Source: Thamnidium elegans | Lineage: Eukaryota; Mucoromycota; Mucoromycetes; Mucorales; Mucoraceae | Length of the DNA stretch: 64,000 nucleotides | Reading direction: 5' to 3' | Assembly (NCBI GenBank): GCA_025201345.1 | Contig: JAIXMG010000008.1 | Coordinates: 868,001 to 932,000, forward strand | In this document: positions 25,000-36,659 of the stretch, piece by piece | Layout: every line of letters starts with the position of its first letter | Position numbering within the stretch: the first letter of the stretch is position 1 | Position numbers and translations under genes: made by a program | The notes under the pieces: model-generated | Seen by the model: only the letters and a program-made list of their open reading frames with translations | Told to the model about the DNA's origin: nothing | Databases searched by the model: none

Positions 25000-27900
25000 T
25001 TGTAGACTTATATTGGACATGTACTTATCAGTGTTAATCCTTTTCGAGACTTGGGTATTTATACAGAAGACGTATTACAGAGTTATAAAGGGAAAAACTT
25101 ATTAGAGGTAATAAATAAAAAGGGTTTTTTTTATGATAAAGGCTCGATATTAACAAATTGATATAGATGCCACCTCATGTATTTGCTATTGCCGAATCAT
25201 CTTATCACCATATGAATAGTTACAAGGAAAATCAATGTATTATTATTAGTGGTGAATCTGGTGCGGGTAAAACAGAAGCAGCCAAGAGAATTATGCAATA
25301 TATTGCGGCTGTTTCTGGTGATGGGCATAATTCTTCAATTAAAGAAATCAAAGAAATGGTCTTGGCGACTAATCCATTATTAGAAAGTTTTGGTTGTGCA
25401 AAGACTTTAAGAAATGATAATTCTAGTCGTCATGTAAATTGAAACTTTATATATATATATATGTATATATGTAACCCCTTGTTTTCCGTTTATCTAACTT
25501 GTTTATTATTCTAGGGTAAATATTTGGAAATTCAATTCAATACACAAGGTGAACCTGTTGGTGCAGTTATTACAAATTACTTGTTAGAAAAGGTAATACT
25601 GTAGTGTGTATTCAATCTTTTTTTGGTTTATAAACATTCTTTTTTAATTTAGAATCGTGTCGTTGGTCAAATTGAAAACGAAAGAAACTTTCATATCTTT
25701 TATCAATTAACAAAGGCTGCTCCTGCTGAGTACAGAGGTAAACAATATTTATATTAAACAAGTTGTCCTTTTTATTTATATACTTTTTTTTTTTATTACG
25801 TTATAGAAACATATGGTCTTCAAGGTCCTGAAAGTTTCTTGTATACTAGTAAAAGTAATTGTTTAGATGTACCTGGTATTAATGATGCTCAAGATTTTCA
25901 AGAAACTTTGGTAAAAACATAAACTCCGGTTTTTTTTACCTGTTATCAAAAGTTCTAATATCTTTCATTATTAGAATGCAATGGGTATTATTGGTTTACA
26001 AAAGCATGAACAAGATGAAATCTTCAAGACGTTAGCTATTATCCTTTGGTTGGGTAACGTTGTATTTGTTGAAGATGATACTGGTAACGCCGCGATTTCT
26101 GATACAGATGGTAAGGAAAAAAAAAAGTTACACGAATATAATGATTGTGTTTCTTGGTTACTAACAAGTGAAAGGGGTATATTTTTAGTTGCCAATTTTA
26201 TTGCCTATTTAATGGAAGTGGATGGAGAGATTCTTTGTAAGGCATTAACGAATCGTGTAATGGAAACGCAACGTGGTGGTAGAAGAGGTAGTGTATATGA
26301 GGTCCCATTGAATGTTATTCAAGCAACCTCTGTAAGAGACGCGCTTTCCAAATCCATGTACGAAAGATTATTTGAATGGATTGTTACCAGAGTCAATGTA
26401 TCATTACAAGCTCGTAGCGCACATCAATATACTATTGGTGTATTAGATATTTATGGTTTCGAAATCTTTGATGAAAATAGTTTTGAGCAACTGTGTATTA
26501 ATTATGTCAATGAAAAGTTACAACAAATCTTTATCGAGTTGACTTTGAAGGCCGAGCAAGAAGAATACGTTCGTGAGCAAATTGAATGGACACCCATCAA
26601 GTTTTTCAATAATAAGGTAGTATGTGATTTAATTGAAGAAAAGAGACCTCCTGGATTATTTGCTGCTTTAAATGATGCTTGTGCTACAGCACATGCTGAT
26701 TCTGGTGCTGCTGATAATTCGTTTGTTCAACGATTGGGCTTCTTATCTTCTAATCCTCATTTCGAATCAAGAGGTTCCAAATTTTTGATTCGTCATTATG
26801 CTGGTGAAGTACTTTACAACGTCGAAGGTATGACGGATAAAAATAAGGATTCATTATTAAAGGATTTATTGAACTTGGCTAGTGGTTCTCAAAACCAATT
26901 TATCGCTAATACTTTGTTCCCCGAACGTGTGGATCCTAATTCTAAAAAGAGACCTCCTACCGCTGGTGATAAGATTAAATTGTCTTGTAATACATTAGTT
27001 ACAAAATTAATGCAATGTCATCCAAGTTATATTCGTACTATCAAATCTAACGATAATCGTAGTCCCTCTGAATTTGATGAAAAACGTGTTCAACATCAAG
27101 TACAATATCTTGGTTTATGTGAAAATATTCGTGTTAGAAGAGCTGGTTTTGCTTATCGTACCGTAAGTATTGTTTTTTAATTATTATTATTATTTTTTTT
27201 TTTATATTAATTTTATAATATATACAGACTTTTGATAAATTTGTGGAAAGATTTTATTTGTTATGTCCTCAAACTGGATATGCCGGTGAATATATTTGGA
27301 ACGGTTCATCCAACACGGGTGCCTTAGAAATCTTGAAACACAACAATATTCCTCAAGAAGAATGGCAAATGGGTACCAGCAAAGTATTTATTCGTCATCC
27401 TGAAACGATCTTTGCATTAGAAACCCTTCGTGATAAGTATTGGCATAATATGGCTACGCGTATTCAGCGTGCATGGCGGGCCTATGTACGACACAAGATC
27501 GAATGTGCTAAAAAGATTCAAAGATTTTGGAGACAGAACAAGTATAATATCGGATACCTTCAGATGCGTGATTATGGTACTCAAATATTGGCTGGACAAA
27601 AGGAAAGACGTAGATATTCGTTGGTGAGCATGAGAAGATTTACAGGTGATTATTTGGATGTGAAGGCTGGGTCCGGATTAGCTTCTATGATTCGTAACGC
27701 TATCAGTTTAAAGGGCGGTGAAAATGTTATCTTTAGTATGCGTGGTAATACGCTTGTACCAAGAGCCATGAGATCAAGTGTACCTAGTCCTAGAACTCTT
27801 GTATTGACCAACCAGAATTTACATATTATTGTCACTACGAAACAAGGCAAGGCATTATCCATGGTAGATGAAAAGATCATTTCTTTAAATGTCATTAGCG

Positions 27901-29188
27901 GTATCAGTGTCTCGACACTTCAAGATGACTGGGTTATTTTACATATTGATAATTCTGCTGATGGTGATGCTATTCTTTCTTGTACTTTTAAGACTGAAAT
28001 GTTGGCCCACATGTTGCAACAAACAGGTGGTCGTATCAAAGTTTCAATTGCTCCTCAAATTCAATATAAAAAGAAGGGTGGTAAATCTGTTACAATGAAG
28101 TTTATTAAAGACGAAACTGCTAAACATGATGGTGTTTATAAGAGTCATGTTGTTAAAATTTGTTCTGGTGCTCCTGCGGGAAGTCGTAAGTGCCATATAC
28201 ATGTATATATTATTATTATATCAAAAACTTATTTTTTTTTGTGTATAGAATCAAATCCTCCCTGTGCTGTCAAAGCGAGACCTACACAAAATTCTACTAG
28301 AAAAGCTCCTGCTCCTAGAAAGACGAACAATGCTCGTAGTGCTCCTCGTCCCGCACCCAATGCTCGTTCTGTGCCCGCTGCAGCTCCTGCAGCTAACAAT
28401 ACTCGTTCTGTGCCAGTCGTTAACAATATACGCCCTGTGTCTACCAGTATTGGAAGATCTGTTCCACCTCCTCCACCTCCCCCAGCACCCATCGCCACGC
28501 CTCCTCCAGCTACGCCTACTTTACCTCAATACAAGGCCATCTACCCATTCCAATCGCAAGAAGCAGGCGAGATTCAATTTGAAAAGGGAGATATTTTAGA
28601 AATTGAGCAAAAAGATGAAAATGGTTGGTGGTTAGCTCGTAAAGATGGTATTGAAGGTTGGGTACCTAGTAATTATTTAGAAGAGTATGTTCCGCCTGTT
28701 GTGGTAGCTACTCCTCCCCCACCACCTCCTCCTGCTAGAAGACCTGCTCCTTCTATACCTGTGGCACCTCAATCAAGTACTCCTCAGTCTAGTAGTGTTC
28801 CAGCTTGGAAAGCTGAATTGGAAGCTCGTAAAGCTGGTATTATACCTAATAATGGAGCCGTGTCTTCTTCTTCTCCTGTACCAGTTGCAAGAAGAGGCCC
28901 TCCTGCTCCGGGTCAAAAACCTGTCGTACCTGCTAAACCCGTAGTTCCTGCTAAACCTATGGTACCTTCTAGACCAGGTGTTGGTGCTCCAAAACCTGCT
29001 CCTCGTGCCCCTCCTCGTGCTGGTGGTGATACCTCTAATGCCGCCGCTTCTTTAGCCGATGCTGTAAGTTTTATATTTATTTATTTATTTTGTGTTTTTT
29101 ATGCTAAATTTCTCTCTCTTTATCTGTATAGCTTCGTGCTCGTAGAAATCAAGCGTCTCATCATGATGATGACGATGATGAGTGGTAG
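24677..29188 (+). CDS. MYO1: Class I myosin (Myo3/Myo5, MyoA type)
   Basis: Actin motor of endocytic patches that also activates Arp2/3. Twelve exons sum to 1255 residues in phase; exon 1 is only ATG GCA AAG (24677-24685). Motor: [12 protein letters not shown] (P-loop), NDNSSRHGKYLEI across intron 4, [20 protein letters not shown]. The TEDS site is the Ser of RRGSVYEV, a PAK phosphorylation site in this family. Neck: two IQ motifs ([25 protein letters not shown]). Tail: TH1 domain about 27640-28180, Pro/Ala-rich TH2, SH3 ([21 protein letters not shown] ... GWVPSNYLE), more Pro-rich sequence, and a CA region (SLADALRARRNQ; final DDDDDEW). The intron at 26111-26188 is 78 bp and stop-free. Confidence 0.95.
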
Positions 29189-29559
29189 AACTATATAATA
29201 AAATAGAAGTTGCCTTTATATTTCAATAGATGTTGTTTTTTTTAAAAATAAATAAAAAAGTATGCACTGAATTTTCTTTAAAAAATGAAATATATTTGTC
29301 ATAGTTTTTTCTTTAATATATCGTATTGAAGATAAGGTAAACCTTTAATTATGAACAGATCGGTCGCACCGTTAACAGTGGTTAATATCGACTTAGAAGT
29401 ATTTGCATTATGCCTATCAAATCAAGATTTTTTTTAAAAAAAATTCGTGACTGGGTACATTACATATAATACGCATGAAACGCTGTTTTTTTCTCTTTAC
29501 TTCTTTTACTCCTACTTTTTTTTCTTTTTATTTCTTTACGCTTCTATCTTCTACGTAAA
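29189..29559. other. Intergenic spacer, myosin 3' end to BIR gene promoter
   Basis: About 370 bp carrying the presumed 3' UTR of the myosin gene and the promoter of the next gene. A T8A8 palindromic block lies near 29427-29444, and a pyrimidine-rich leader at 29488-29545 precedes the BIR gene start. Confidence 0.45.
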
Positions 29560-31364
29560 ATGAACATCCTTCAAAACAGAATCGATTCTTTTAATAACAA
29601 TTTGGTCAAATGGCCCCATAATAATGATAACTTTCCCAAAATTGAAAGCGTAAGTATATATTTGTAAAAAAAAAAAAAAAAAGCACAGACCATAAAAAAA
29701 AGCTTATTTTGTTGTTATAATATGCAAAGTTTGCAAAAGCAGGGTTTTACTTCGTTCGTAGACCTAAGGCTTCTGATACCGTATGTTGCTTTCTCTGTGA
29801 TATTGAAATCAGTCACTGGAGACCTAATCAATCCCCTTTGGTAAGACACGGTATTGAATCTCCTCAATGTGCTTGGAAGCGCTTAAACTTTCCTGATGTA
29901 TCTTCCTCTGTAACAAGAAAAATAAAGTCTGTTGGTTTACCAAGAAGTGCAGAAATGCGTAAAGCTAGGTTAGCTACCTTTAATAATCATCGGTATTGGC
30001 CTCCAAAAAAAGGTAGTTCCAACTATCCTACCGGTACTAAAGTAAGTATATGTTTGTTAAACAATCCACAGCAAAAAATTAATTTTTTTTTAGCTCGCTA
30101 ATGCGGGGTTTTTCTTTGCCCCAACATCTATTCAATCTTCTCAAGTCAAGTGTGCCCACTGCGGATTAATCTTGATCATAAATTCAAGTGATAAAGATAT
30201 GATGTAAGATAATCCCATCAAATATATACATATATAAATACCTAATTCTTTTTTAATACATAGGAACACACACCGTGATATGAGTAAAAACTGTTTATTT
30301 TTTCAAAAGATTCATGACACACGTGCAGGAGAAAGCAATATAAATAAAGCTGTACCAATTAACGTAAGGATAATTATTTATTTGTTTCAATAAAAATAAA
30401 TTAATATCATATCATGTAGGATAATGGCTCCCAGAATGATGCTGTTGGCTCAAAACGTCTTATTAGAAAGATACCTTCGAGCTCATCAGAAAATAATAGC
30501 GACGTATCTACTAATAAACGTCAAAAAAAAAATCATAACGCGTCCTCCTCGGTACAAAATAAAGTGTCTACTTCTGTTGGTACTCGATATGATGCTAGAA
30601 GAAATAATACTTGTCAAACTGCTGCTTCACCTGTGAATAACCTTCTCCATCGTCCCATGATCACGTACGGCTCTTCTCGATATAGTCATCGCTTACTTGC
30701 TAAGCAAAATAACGCTGGTACACTTAATATTTTGCCCGATTTAAATACGTTGGTTCGTTACAAGCCTACTAAAGCATCTACCCTTGGACAAGGCGCAAGT
30801 GGTTCTGGTGAAGAACGCAAAATCGTACAACCTGTGACCAGAAGAGTACTTGAAGGTAGAGCCAAAAAATCATCAAGAAAGTCAACTATAGCAGATATAA
30901 AAAGTAGTACGGCAAAGAAGAGGAATCTTCCAAGAACGTTTACTTCTGATACTGCCAAGACTTGTAAACGATTACGTTTAAAAGTTGTAGTTGACCATAT
31001 GAATAAAGAAAGGTCTCCTAGCCCTGTTAGTATCTCTTAATTATATATGACATTTTTTTTAATCTATTTTTATTTTTAGACACCTGTACGTAAAAATAAA
31101 GGTAAAGGAAAGGCCGTAACCTTTGACCTTATTCCCCAGTCCATTCCTTTGCCTCAGTATAGTCCTTCGCCCCAATACATTCCTTTAATACAAATTGATG
31201 ATGATTTGTCAAACACTTTCGCTCCTTCTCAAGCCTCTTGTTCTTACACTCCCCCTCCTTTAACTCGAACAACAAGAGGCTTATCTTCTTCCTTTGAATC
31301 ACAAGAGGAAGAAGATATATACCCCCCTATTCTCCCTATGACAGATTTCTCAATTGCCTCGTAA
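29560..31364 (+). CDS. BIR1: Two-BIR protein, Bir1/survivin-like
   Basis: Likely chromosomal passenger subunit that targets Aurora kinase to centromeres. Six exons (29560-29649, 29730-30041, 30094-30203, 30264-30363, 30420-31025, 31080-31364) give 500 residues. BIR1: AGFYFVRRP..., then C-x2-C-x16-H-x6-C exactly (CFLC, H of VRHG, C of SPQC). BIR2: AGFFFAPTS..., CAHC-x16-H-x6-C exactly, with the His after the exon 3-4 junction. A Ser- and Lys-rich region with basic clusters (RRVLEGRAKKSSRKS; KKRNLPR) follows. The last intron uses a weaker donor (GTTAGT); if it is retained the protein stops at 31040 instead. Two BIRs plus a long tail match fission-yeast Bir1/Cut17 architecture. No caspase-related domain is present. 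Confidence 0.88.
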
Positions 31365-31377
31365 GAATCTGTCATCT

Positions 31378-31434
31378 GAGAAAACATACCTGACACCTCC
31401 AGTCCCTTCCTTCGCCGACAAGGTATGTTTTCTC
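31378..31434. other. Perfect 13-bp inverted repeat (hairpin) after the BIR gene
   Basis: GAGAAAACATACC at 31378-31390 and its exact reverse complement at 31422-31434 enclose 31 bp. It starts 13 bases after the stop codon, so it would form a stem in the 3' UTR of the transcript. Confidence 0.7.
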
Positions 31435-31803
31435 GGGGAGGGGGGGGGGGTAATTCCACTCCTTCGCCCTTATGTATACCGGTTTCATCATCATCTGTAA
31501 ATATAATTCGTTTTCCTTCACCGGTATATATAGGGGACTCACCTTCCTTTTCGCGTCTCTTTTCTCCTTCTCGTTCTCCTACCCTGTACTAGTACCAGGT
31601 GTTGCTAGTATGGGGTCCTTACATCCGACACCACCCATTCCACTCCTTTTAATAAAGTACTTTCTTTAAAAAAAGCTAAAGTTTCAGAAAAATATATTTT
31701 TTTAATTTTTTTTAATGGTAGTAAATTTGAGAGCAATAAAAAGAGCTAGGGAATATATAAAAAGAGTCCAAAGAGTAGTAGTAAAAAAAAAAAGGACAAT
31801 TAC

Positions 31804-33131
31804 TTAGTAATCTTTTCGGTACATGGAGAGATCACGTTTACGTGAGATACCTAATTCCTGGGCAAAGTTTGCATAGTATTTTTCATTGACATGAGAACTA
31901 TTCAATTGTCTTACACTGTTTTTATGAAAACCAGAAGCGGCAGGTTTTTCAACAACCCATTTATTTCGACAGTATACACAAGTAACATTGGATCCTTTCG
32001 TTGAAGCCCACATCTTGAAACATTCGTTATGAACGTTGTTTCCACAAGTCTTACAGAAGTCAATAGTAGTAATTGCCTCTTGTTCAAATTCTTCAAAGCA
32101 GATAGGACAATCGGAAGTATCTAAAGAACGACGAGTAGCGGTGTTCTCTGGTACAATAGGTTTAGCATCTGGATGGTTTTGATATCCGATAGAAAGGATT
32201 TTTTGCCTAATTTCTTCAGGGACCAAGATGGAAGGGTCAACAGTACGTCTGTATGATCTGGATTCAAGTCTTAGTGCTTTGTTTGGTGATAAAGTACGGA
32301 ACATTAAGTTGTCGATTGGGAGGCGGTATACTTTTAAAAGAACCATCAAGATATGTTTACAATGAACTCTTCTAAGAGCGAAATCCATGCACGAACATTT
32401 AATACTTGAACCCATTACTACAGTATAGTTCTAAATTGGGAATTAATAGGTGTTTTTTTATATATTGTTTTTTTTTTTACTTACGTTGCCTACACTTCCA
32501 AGTACCTCAAACTTTTCAATCGAGTTATCTCTAGCATCTGCTTCTCTTGAAATAACAAACATTTTTTGTTTCATAGCTCGAACAACTCTTCCACGCATAG
32601 ACTATTTAAAAGAAAGATATAAATCATTACTTGTTTTTAAATGTGATAAAATAATTATTTTTTTTTACTTGGTCTAAGTAAAGTGAAGCTTCAGGTGGTA
32701 AAGTAAAGGCAGGTTTTTTCTTAGAAACTCTAGTCTTTTTTTCTTTAGGAACTTTTGGAGTAGGTTCTTTCTTGACAGTTATTGATTTCTTTCTCTGGAC
32801 AACAGAAGCACCAGCTTCAGTCTTGATTTTTTTATCTGCTGGTTCACACTTGACAACTTTTTTTCTTGTAGATCCACTGGCTTCAGAAGTTTTTTTTGTG
32901 GTTACTTTGCTACGAGAAGGGACTTCGATTTTAACAGAAGTCTTCTTTGTTTTGGTTGGTGCGTTGAGGGATTGAGGCGTTTCAGTTTTGACAGTGTTGG
33001 GTCCTGCATTGGATCGAGTCGTACTGGACATAGCGTTAGCGTTGGAAGACCGAGTAATAACCTTATACATAAAAGAGTATGTGTTAAAATATATATTATA
33101 GCACAATAACTATTGAATCGCTTATTACCAT
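31804..33131 (-). CDS. SWIM-RING zinc-finger protein, probable ubiquitin or SUMO-linked E3
   Basis: Four exons (33131-33129, 33061-32669, 32601-32485, 32430-31804) give 379 residues. The N-terminal 130 residues are Lys/Ser/Thr-rich and contain five consensus SUMO-acceptor motifs: VKTE, VKIE, VKCE, IKTE, VKKE. Next is a SWIM finger, beta strands FEVLGSVGNNYTVVM leading to CSC...HCKHILMVLLKV (CxC-xn-CxH). A RING-type finger follows: CPICFEEF, CKTC, H, C, then CVYCR. The SWIM plus RING order resembles MEKK1- and ZSWIM2-type E3 ligases. The start is uncertain: ATG plus intron (as modelled), or the internal ATG of AMSSTTRS ten codons into exon 2. No named orthologue recognised. Confidence 0.78.
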
Positions 33132-33503
33132 TCCTAAATGTTAAGAAAGAAAGAAAAAGAAAAAAAAGATAAACCTGCGCATGAGCAACTGGTTTTTGTC
33201 GTGACTATTTTAACATTTAGTCCCAGACACTAAACTTATGTGAAAAACTTGAAGGTTATTATATATTTATGTTATTTATCAATTGAACAGCTACGAATTA
33301 AATTTGTTAATAATTTTTTAGCAGCGAAGCTACGGATATGTTTATTAAATATGAACGCTTTTATTTATAAACTATTCGCCACTTTGGGGGGGGGGGAAGC
33401 CTGAAAAAAATAAAGGAAAAATTAAATATGAAAACTTATAATTGATTATAAAAAATAGCAAAAGGGATGAATAGAGCGAAACGACAGAATGAAGAGACGG
33501 AAT

Positions 33504-33541
<38 letters not shown>

Positions 33542-34247
33542 GTAAAATGTTAGTATGCGAAAGAATGAAACGAATAATTTGGACTTATCCGCCCTCCAAG
33601 GTAGGATGCGATACATCTCGGGTAGACAACAAGCGATGACCAGGTCGAAATAGCTGGTGGTATAAGCGGTGTAAGTAGTGTAAGTAGTGTAAGAATTGTA
33701 ACTGGTGTAAGCGGTGTAAGCGGTGAAAGTATACGAGAGATCAAACTTTAGAGCCACTTTAATTAATTTCTTTGTAAGATTTATTTCATTACCCTCTCTC
33801 TACCATTTAGATTACTACCCTTCTGTTTACGAATAGCATTGATCGATAATACGTTCTTGAAGACTGGAAGCTTTCATACAATCTCTTTCAATAAATTAAG
33901 GGTAATTATTTTTTATTGTTAGTTTTGTTTCTTACTTGTTAAATACCTTGGTACTTTTATTTACGTTACCTATAAGTCGCTGTTTATTTATAGATGTACC
34001 AGAAAATTATATTATATTGTAACTTGAAATAAGCACGCGAAAAAAAAACAGCTTCTCATTTTTATTACTGGATATATAATTATCCAAAAAAAAAAAAAAT
34101 ACGAAGCACCAGGTCTTCCGGTATTACCTCGTACAGCAAGAAATGGTAAATAATTTACACAGAAACGATCACAAAAAAAAAAGAAAAACGATTTTAATCT
34201 CGATACTTTTACTGATTCATACTTTTCTTCTTTTTTCACCTTGCAAA
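33132..34247. other. Intergenic region with homopolymers and a tandem repeat
   Basis: About 1.1 kb between divergent genes. Contains a G run near 33386-33397, an A run of about 30 at 33509-33539 and the 9-bp tandem repeat at 33658-33730. No gene recognised; the frames here come from low complexity. Confidence 0.5.
33658..33730. repeat. 9-bp tandem repeat (GTGTAAGCG/GTGTAAGTA)
   Basis: About eight imperfect copies of a 9-bp unit, GTGTAAG followed by CG or TA. It lies in non-coding DNA. Confidence 0.75.
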
Positions 34248-36229
34248 ATGGCGGTAAATAAAACCCAAAAAGGGGAAGCTCAAGTTATATCTGAACATAG
34301 TAATAAATAAGTAAAAAAGAAAGCGCCTTTATATATATCCTGACTTGCGTATCTAGAGGAATATCCTATTTTCGATAAACTTTTAAACATCAAACAACGA
34401 CTGATGCTACAAAACCAAAGAGATGATATAAAATCAAAAGATATTATACTTATTCAACAACAAGTAGAAGACACCATTCTGGAATTGATGGTACTTCGAC
34501 AAGGTGTATTATTTAAACAAGATCATATCAATAATAGAACGGATGATGAATTAAATAAAGTATGTCAGCTCATCAGTCTTTGTTTTATGACGATAGGACA
34601 TTGGCACGAAAGTAAAGTTTTTTATAGAACGTGCAAAATAAATTTGTCGACATTTGAAATTTATTTTATTTATTTTTATAGGCCCAGCCATTTTTTGTCA
34701 GATCACTGCTATCAAGGTACATTCCCTTTTATTCATATATGTTAACTCACTTAAACTCATCTCGTCCTTTTATTTATTAGAACTGTTTCTATCAGCTAGA
34801 AAAAATTGGGATTTACAATGAAAAAATATTAGAACCCTATAATCAAAAATTGAAACAATTGGAACGTATCTTAACAGAGGATGAAATGAACTATGGGCTC
34901 TCCAAACCTATAATGGAACTAGTTGGATACAACTATTATTTATGCAGTGAGTAAATAAATAGTATTTGTATTTATACATATTAGTTAAACTTTATTATTA
35001 CAGAGAGAATTTATGACCAATTATTATCTACAATTAAAGACATATCTCCTGAACTGTAAGTAACATAATATTTAGCCTATGGTATATAGTATCTAAACAA
35101 TATACATATAAATATAGTATACCAATCAGAGATCAACTACTTGACATTCGAAACGACCTTGTAGACGTAGTTTTGAGAGATCAATATACCGAGCAAGACA
35201 TTTTACCTATCCAAAAGAAACTACATGATATCGACTCAGTACGTGGAGAAAACGGCATATTCTTAACAGATCTATCAAGCACAGATATACTATCTCTAAT
35301 CGGACAAGCAACCTTGGTAGATATTCTAGAGAATAACTTTAGTGCATGTCACGATTTATTAAACTCAGAGTACTCTCCCATCATTGAATCTGTTCGTAAA
35401 CAACTCATTGATGTCAAGAAAGATTTACTTGAGATCGAAATAGCTAGTAGATGGAGTTTACGGCAAACTGATTTGTTTCCATATCAGATACAATTACATG
35501 ATATCACACGTATGTTACACGAGCAAGTTCAATTTGAAGGAGAACAAGGAATCATCATGCTTTCTTATTTACTCTCTACTTGTTACAATATCATTTTAAA
35601 TTTAATGGGTGAAGGCCCGCTTATAGAGGAAACCTTATTACCCGTTTATAACCAGCTTAATACCTTACGAGATTGTCTAAAGCGATTAAAATCTTTAAAT
35701 TGTAATCTGGAAGAAGATGAAAAAATGTTGTAAGTATACTGTAGTTGCTGTAGAAAAAAAAAAGATAATAATTGATTACATATTTTGTAGGTACTTACTA
35801 AAGTTGAGAAGCATTGATATGATGAGAAAAGACGGCGCCTTCTACGATGACGAGGGAATTAAAATCGAAGGTAAGCTATTCAAGGAATCGATACGCTTGT
35901 ATTGGTTTTTTTTTTACTAACTATACGAAATAATAGGTCAAAGTCAATGTGTATATGCTTTAGAAGAATGTTACACTATGATCCGAGAATTAAGTGTTGA
36001 TACTAGTCAAGATGAAGAAAACGAATACGGTGGTATAGAAAACAAAGAGGAAAGCTGCGATGAAAGTAGTTACGAAAGCGAAGAAGAAAGCGAAGAAGAA
36101 AGCGAAGAGGAAAGCGAAGAGGAAAGCGAAGAGGATAGTATTGAAGAGAGCATCAAAGATAGCATTGATGAGAGCATTAAAGAAAAGATTTCAACCGTCG
36201 AAAATAAAAATAAAAAAGCCGATTTATAA
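34248..36229 (+). CDS. UPF0662/DUF2408 family protein (Cub1-like)
   Basis: Fungal-specific family of unknown biochemical role; the yeast member YPL260W (CUB1) has been linked to proteasome and DNA-repair phenotypes. Eight exons give 514 residues, all in phase; exon 1 is 34248-34299 with donor GTAATA. The helical repeats read LLNIKQRLMLQNQ, LLDIRNDLVDVV, PIQKKLHDIDSVRGENG, VRKQLIDVKKDL. The family-like C-terminal block is PVYNQLNTLRDCLKRLK, then LRSIDMMRKDGAFYDDEG and GQSQCVYALEECY. The C-terminus is very acidic with ESEE tandem repeats (36076-36135). Family assignment rests on remembered motif patterns and needs a profile search. Confidence 0.65.
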
Positions 36230-36659
36230 TTGCCATAAACCGATTTTTTTTTTTTTTTTTTTATAATTGACAATAACGATAATTTACTAGTTTCAACAAT
36301 AGTTAAATTGACACCCTCTCCTTATAATTAAATAATTTTTTTAAAAAGTGATTTTCATACGTTCTTATTCAAATAAACATCTCTCTCACTAAGCTTGTGT
36401 CCTACAAGAGTTTTTTATACATAAAAAAAATGATTCGTACGAGGCATTCCTTCCTTCTTTTCTTGACGCCAATTGTTCTGTGGACTGCCGTTTACCAATG
36501 TTAAAAGATCTTTAAATGTTACACTAATATCAATTTCTCTTTCCGCCATTTAGCGTGATACCTCTCTTTAGAATGAATAAATAGGAGTTCATCCTGAAAA
36601 AAAACCTTTTTCTTCTTTTTTTCCTTTTTTTCCCTCTCTTTTTTTCACTTAAAAAAACT
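36230..36659. promoter_or_regulatory. Upstream region of the GH47 gene, with a possible uORF
   Basis: 430 bp. A 24-codon frame at 36430-36504 (MIRTRHSFLLFLTP...) lies upstream of the start codon; if transcribed it would be an upstream ORF. A pyrimidine-rich leader at 36600-36650 directly precedes the ATG. Confidence 0.4.

Noticed and set aside
26111..26188. Reading this stretch as coding (26-residue insertion in the myosin motor)
   Set aside because: GTAAGG donor, TTTTTAG acceptor and class I myosin alignment all favour an intron; kept only as a possible retention event.
28229..28599. Gly- and Leu-rich frames on both strands over the myosin tail
   Set aside because: Shadows of the Pro/Ala-rich coding frame of the myosin TH2 region.
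31365..31660. Additional exons extending the Bir1-like protein
   Set aside because: Candidate introns would be 20-43 bp, shorter than others here, and no conserved sequence follows.
33446..33757. Tyr/Thr-rich frame on the minus strand
   Set aside because: Result of the 9-bp tandem repeat plus a poly(A) run; no coding support outside the repeat.
34033..34239. Minus-strand frame containing FLAVRGNTGRPGAS
   Set aside because: Short, homopolymer-bounded, in the promoter of the DUF2408 gene, and no family match recognised.
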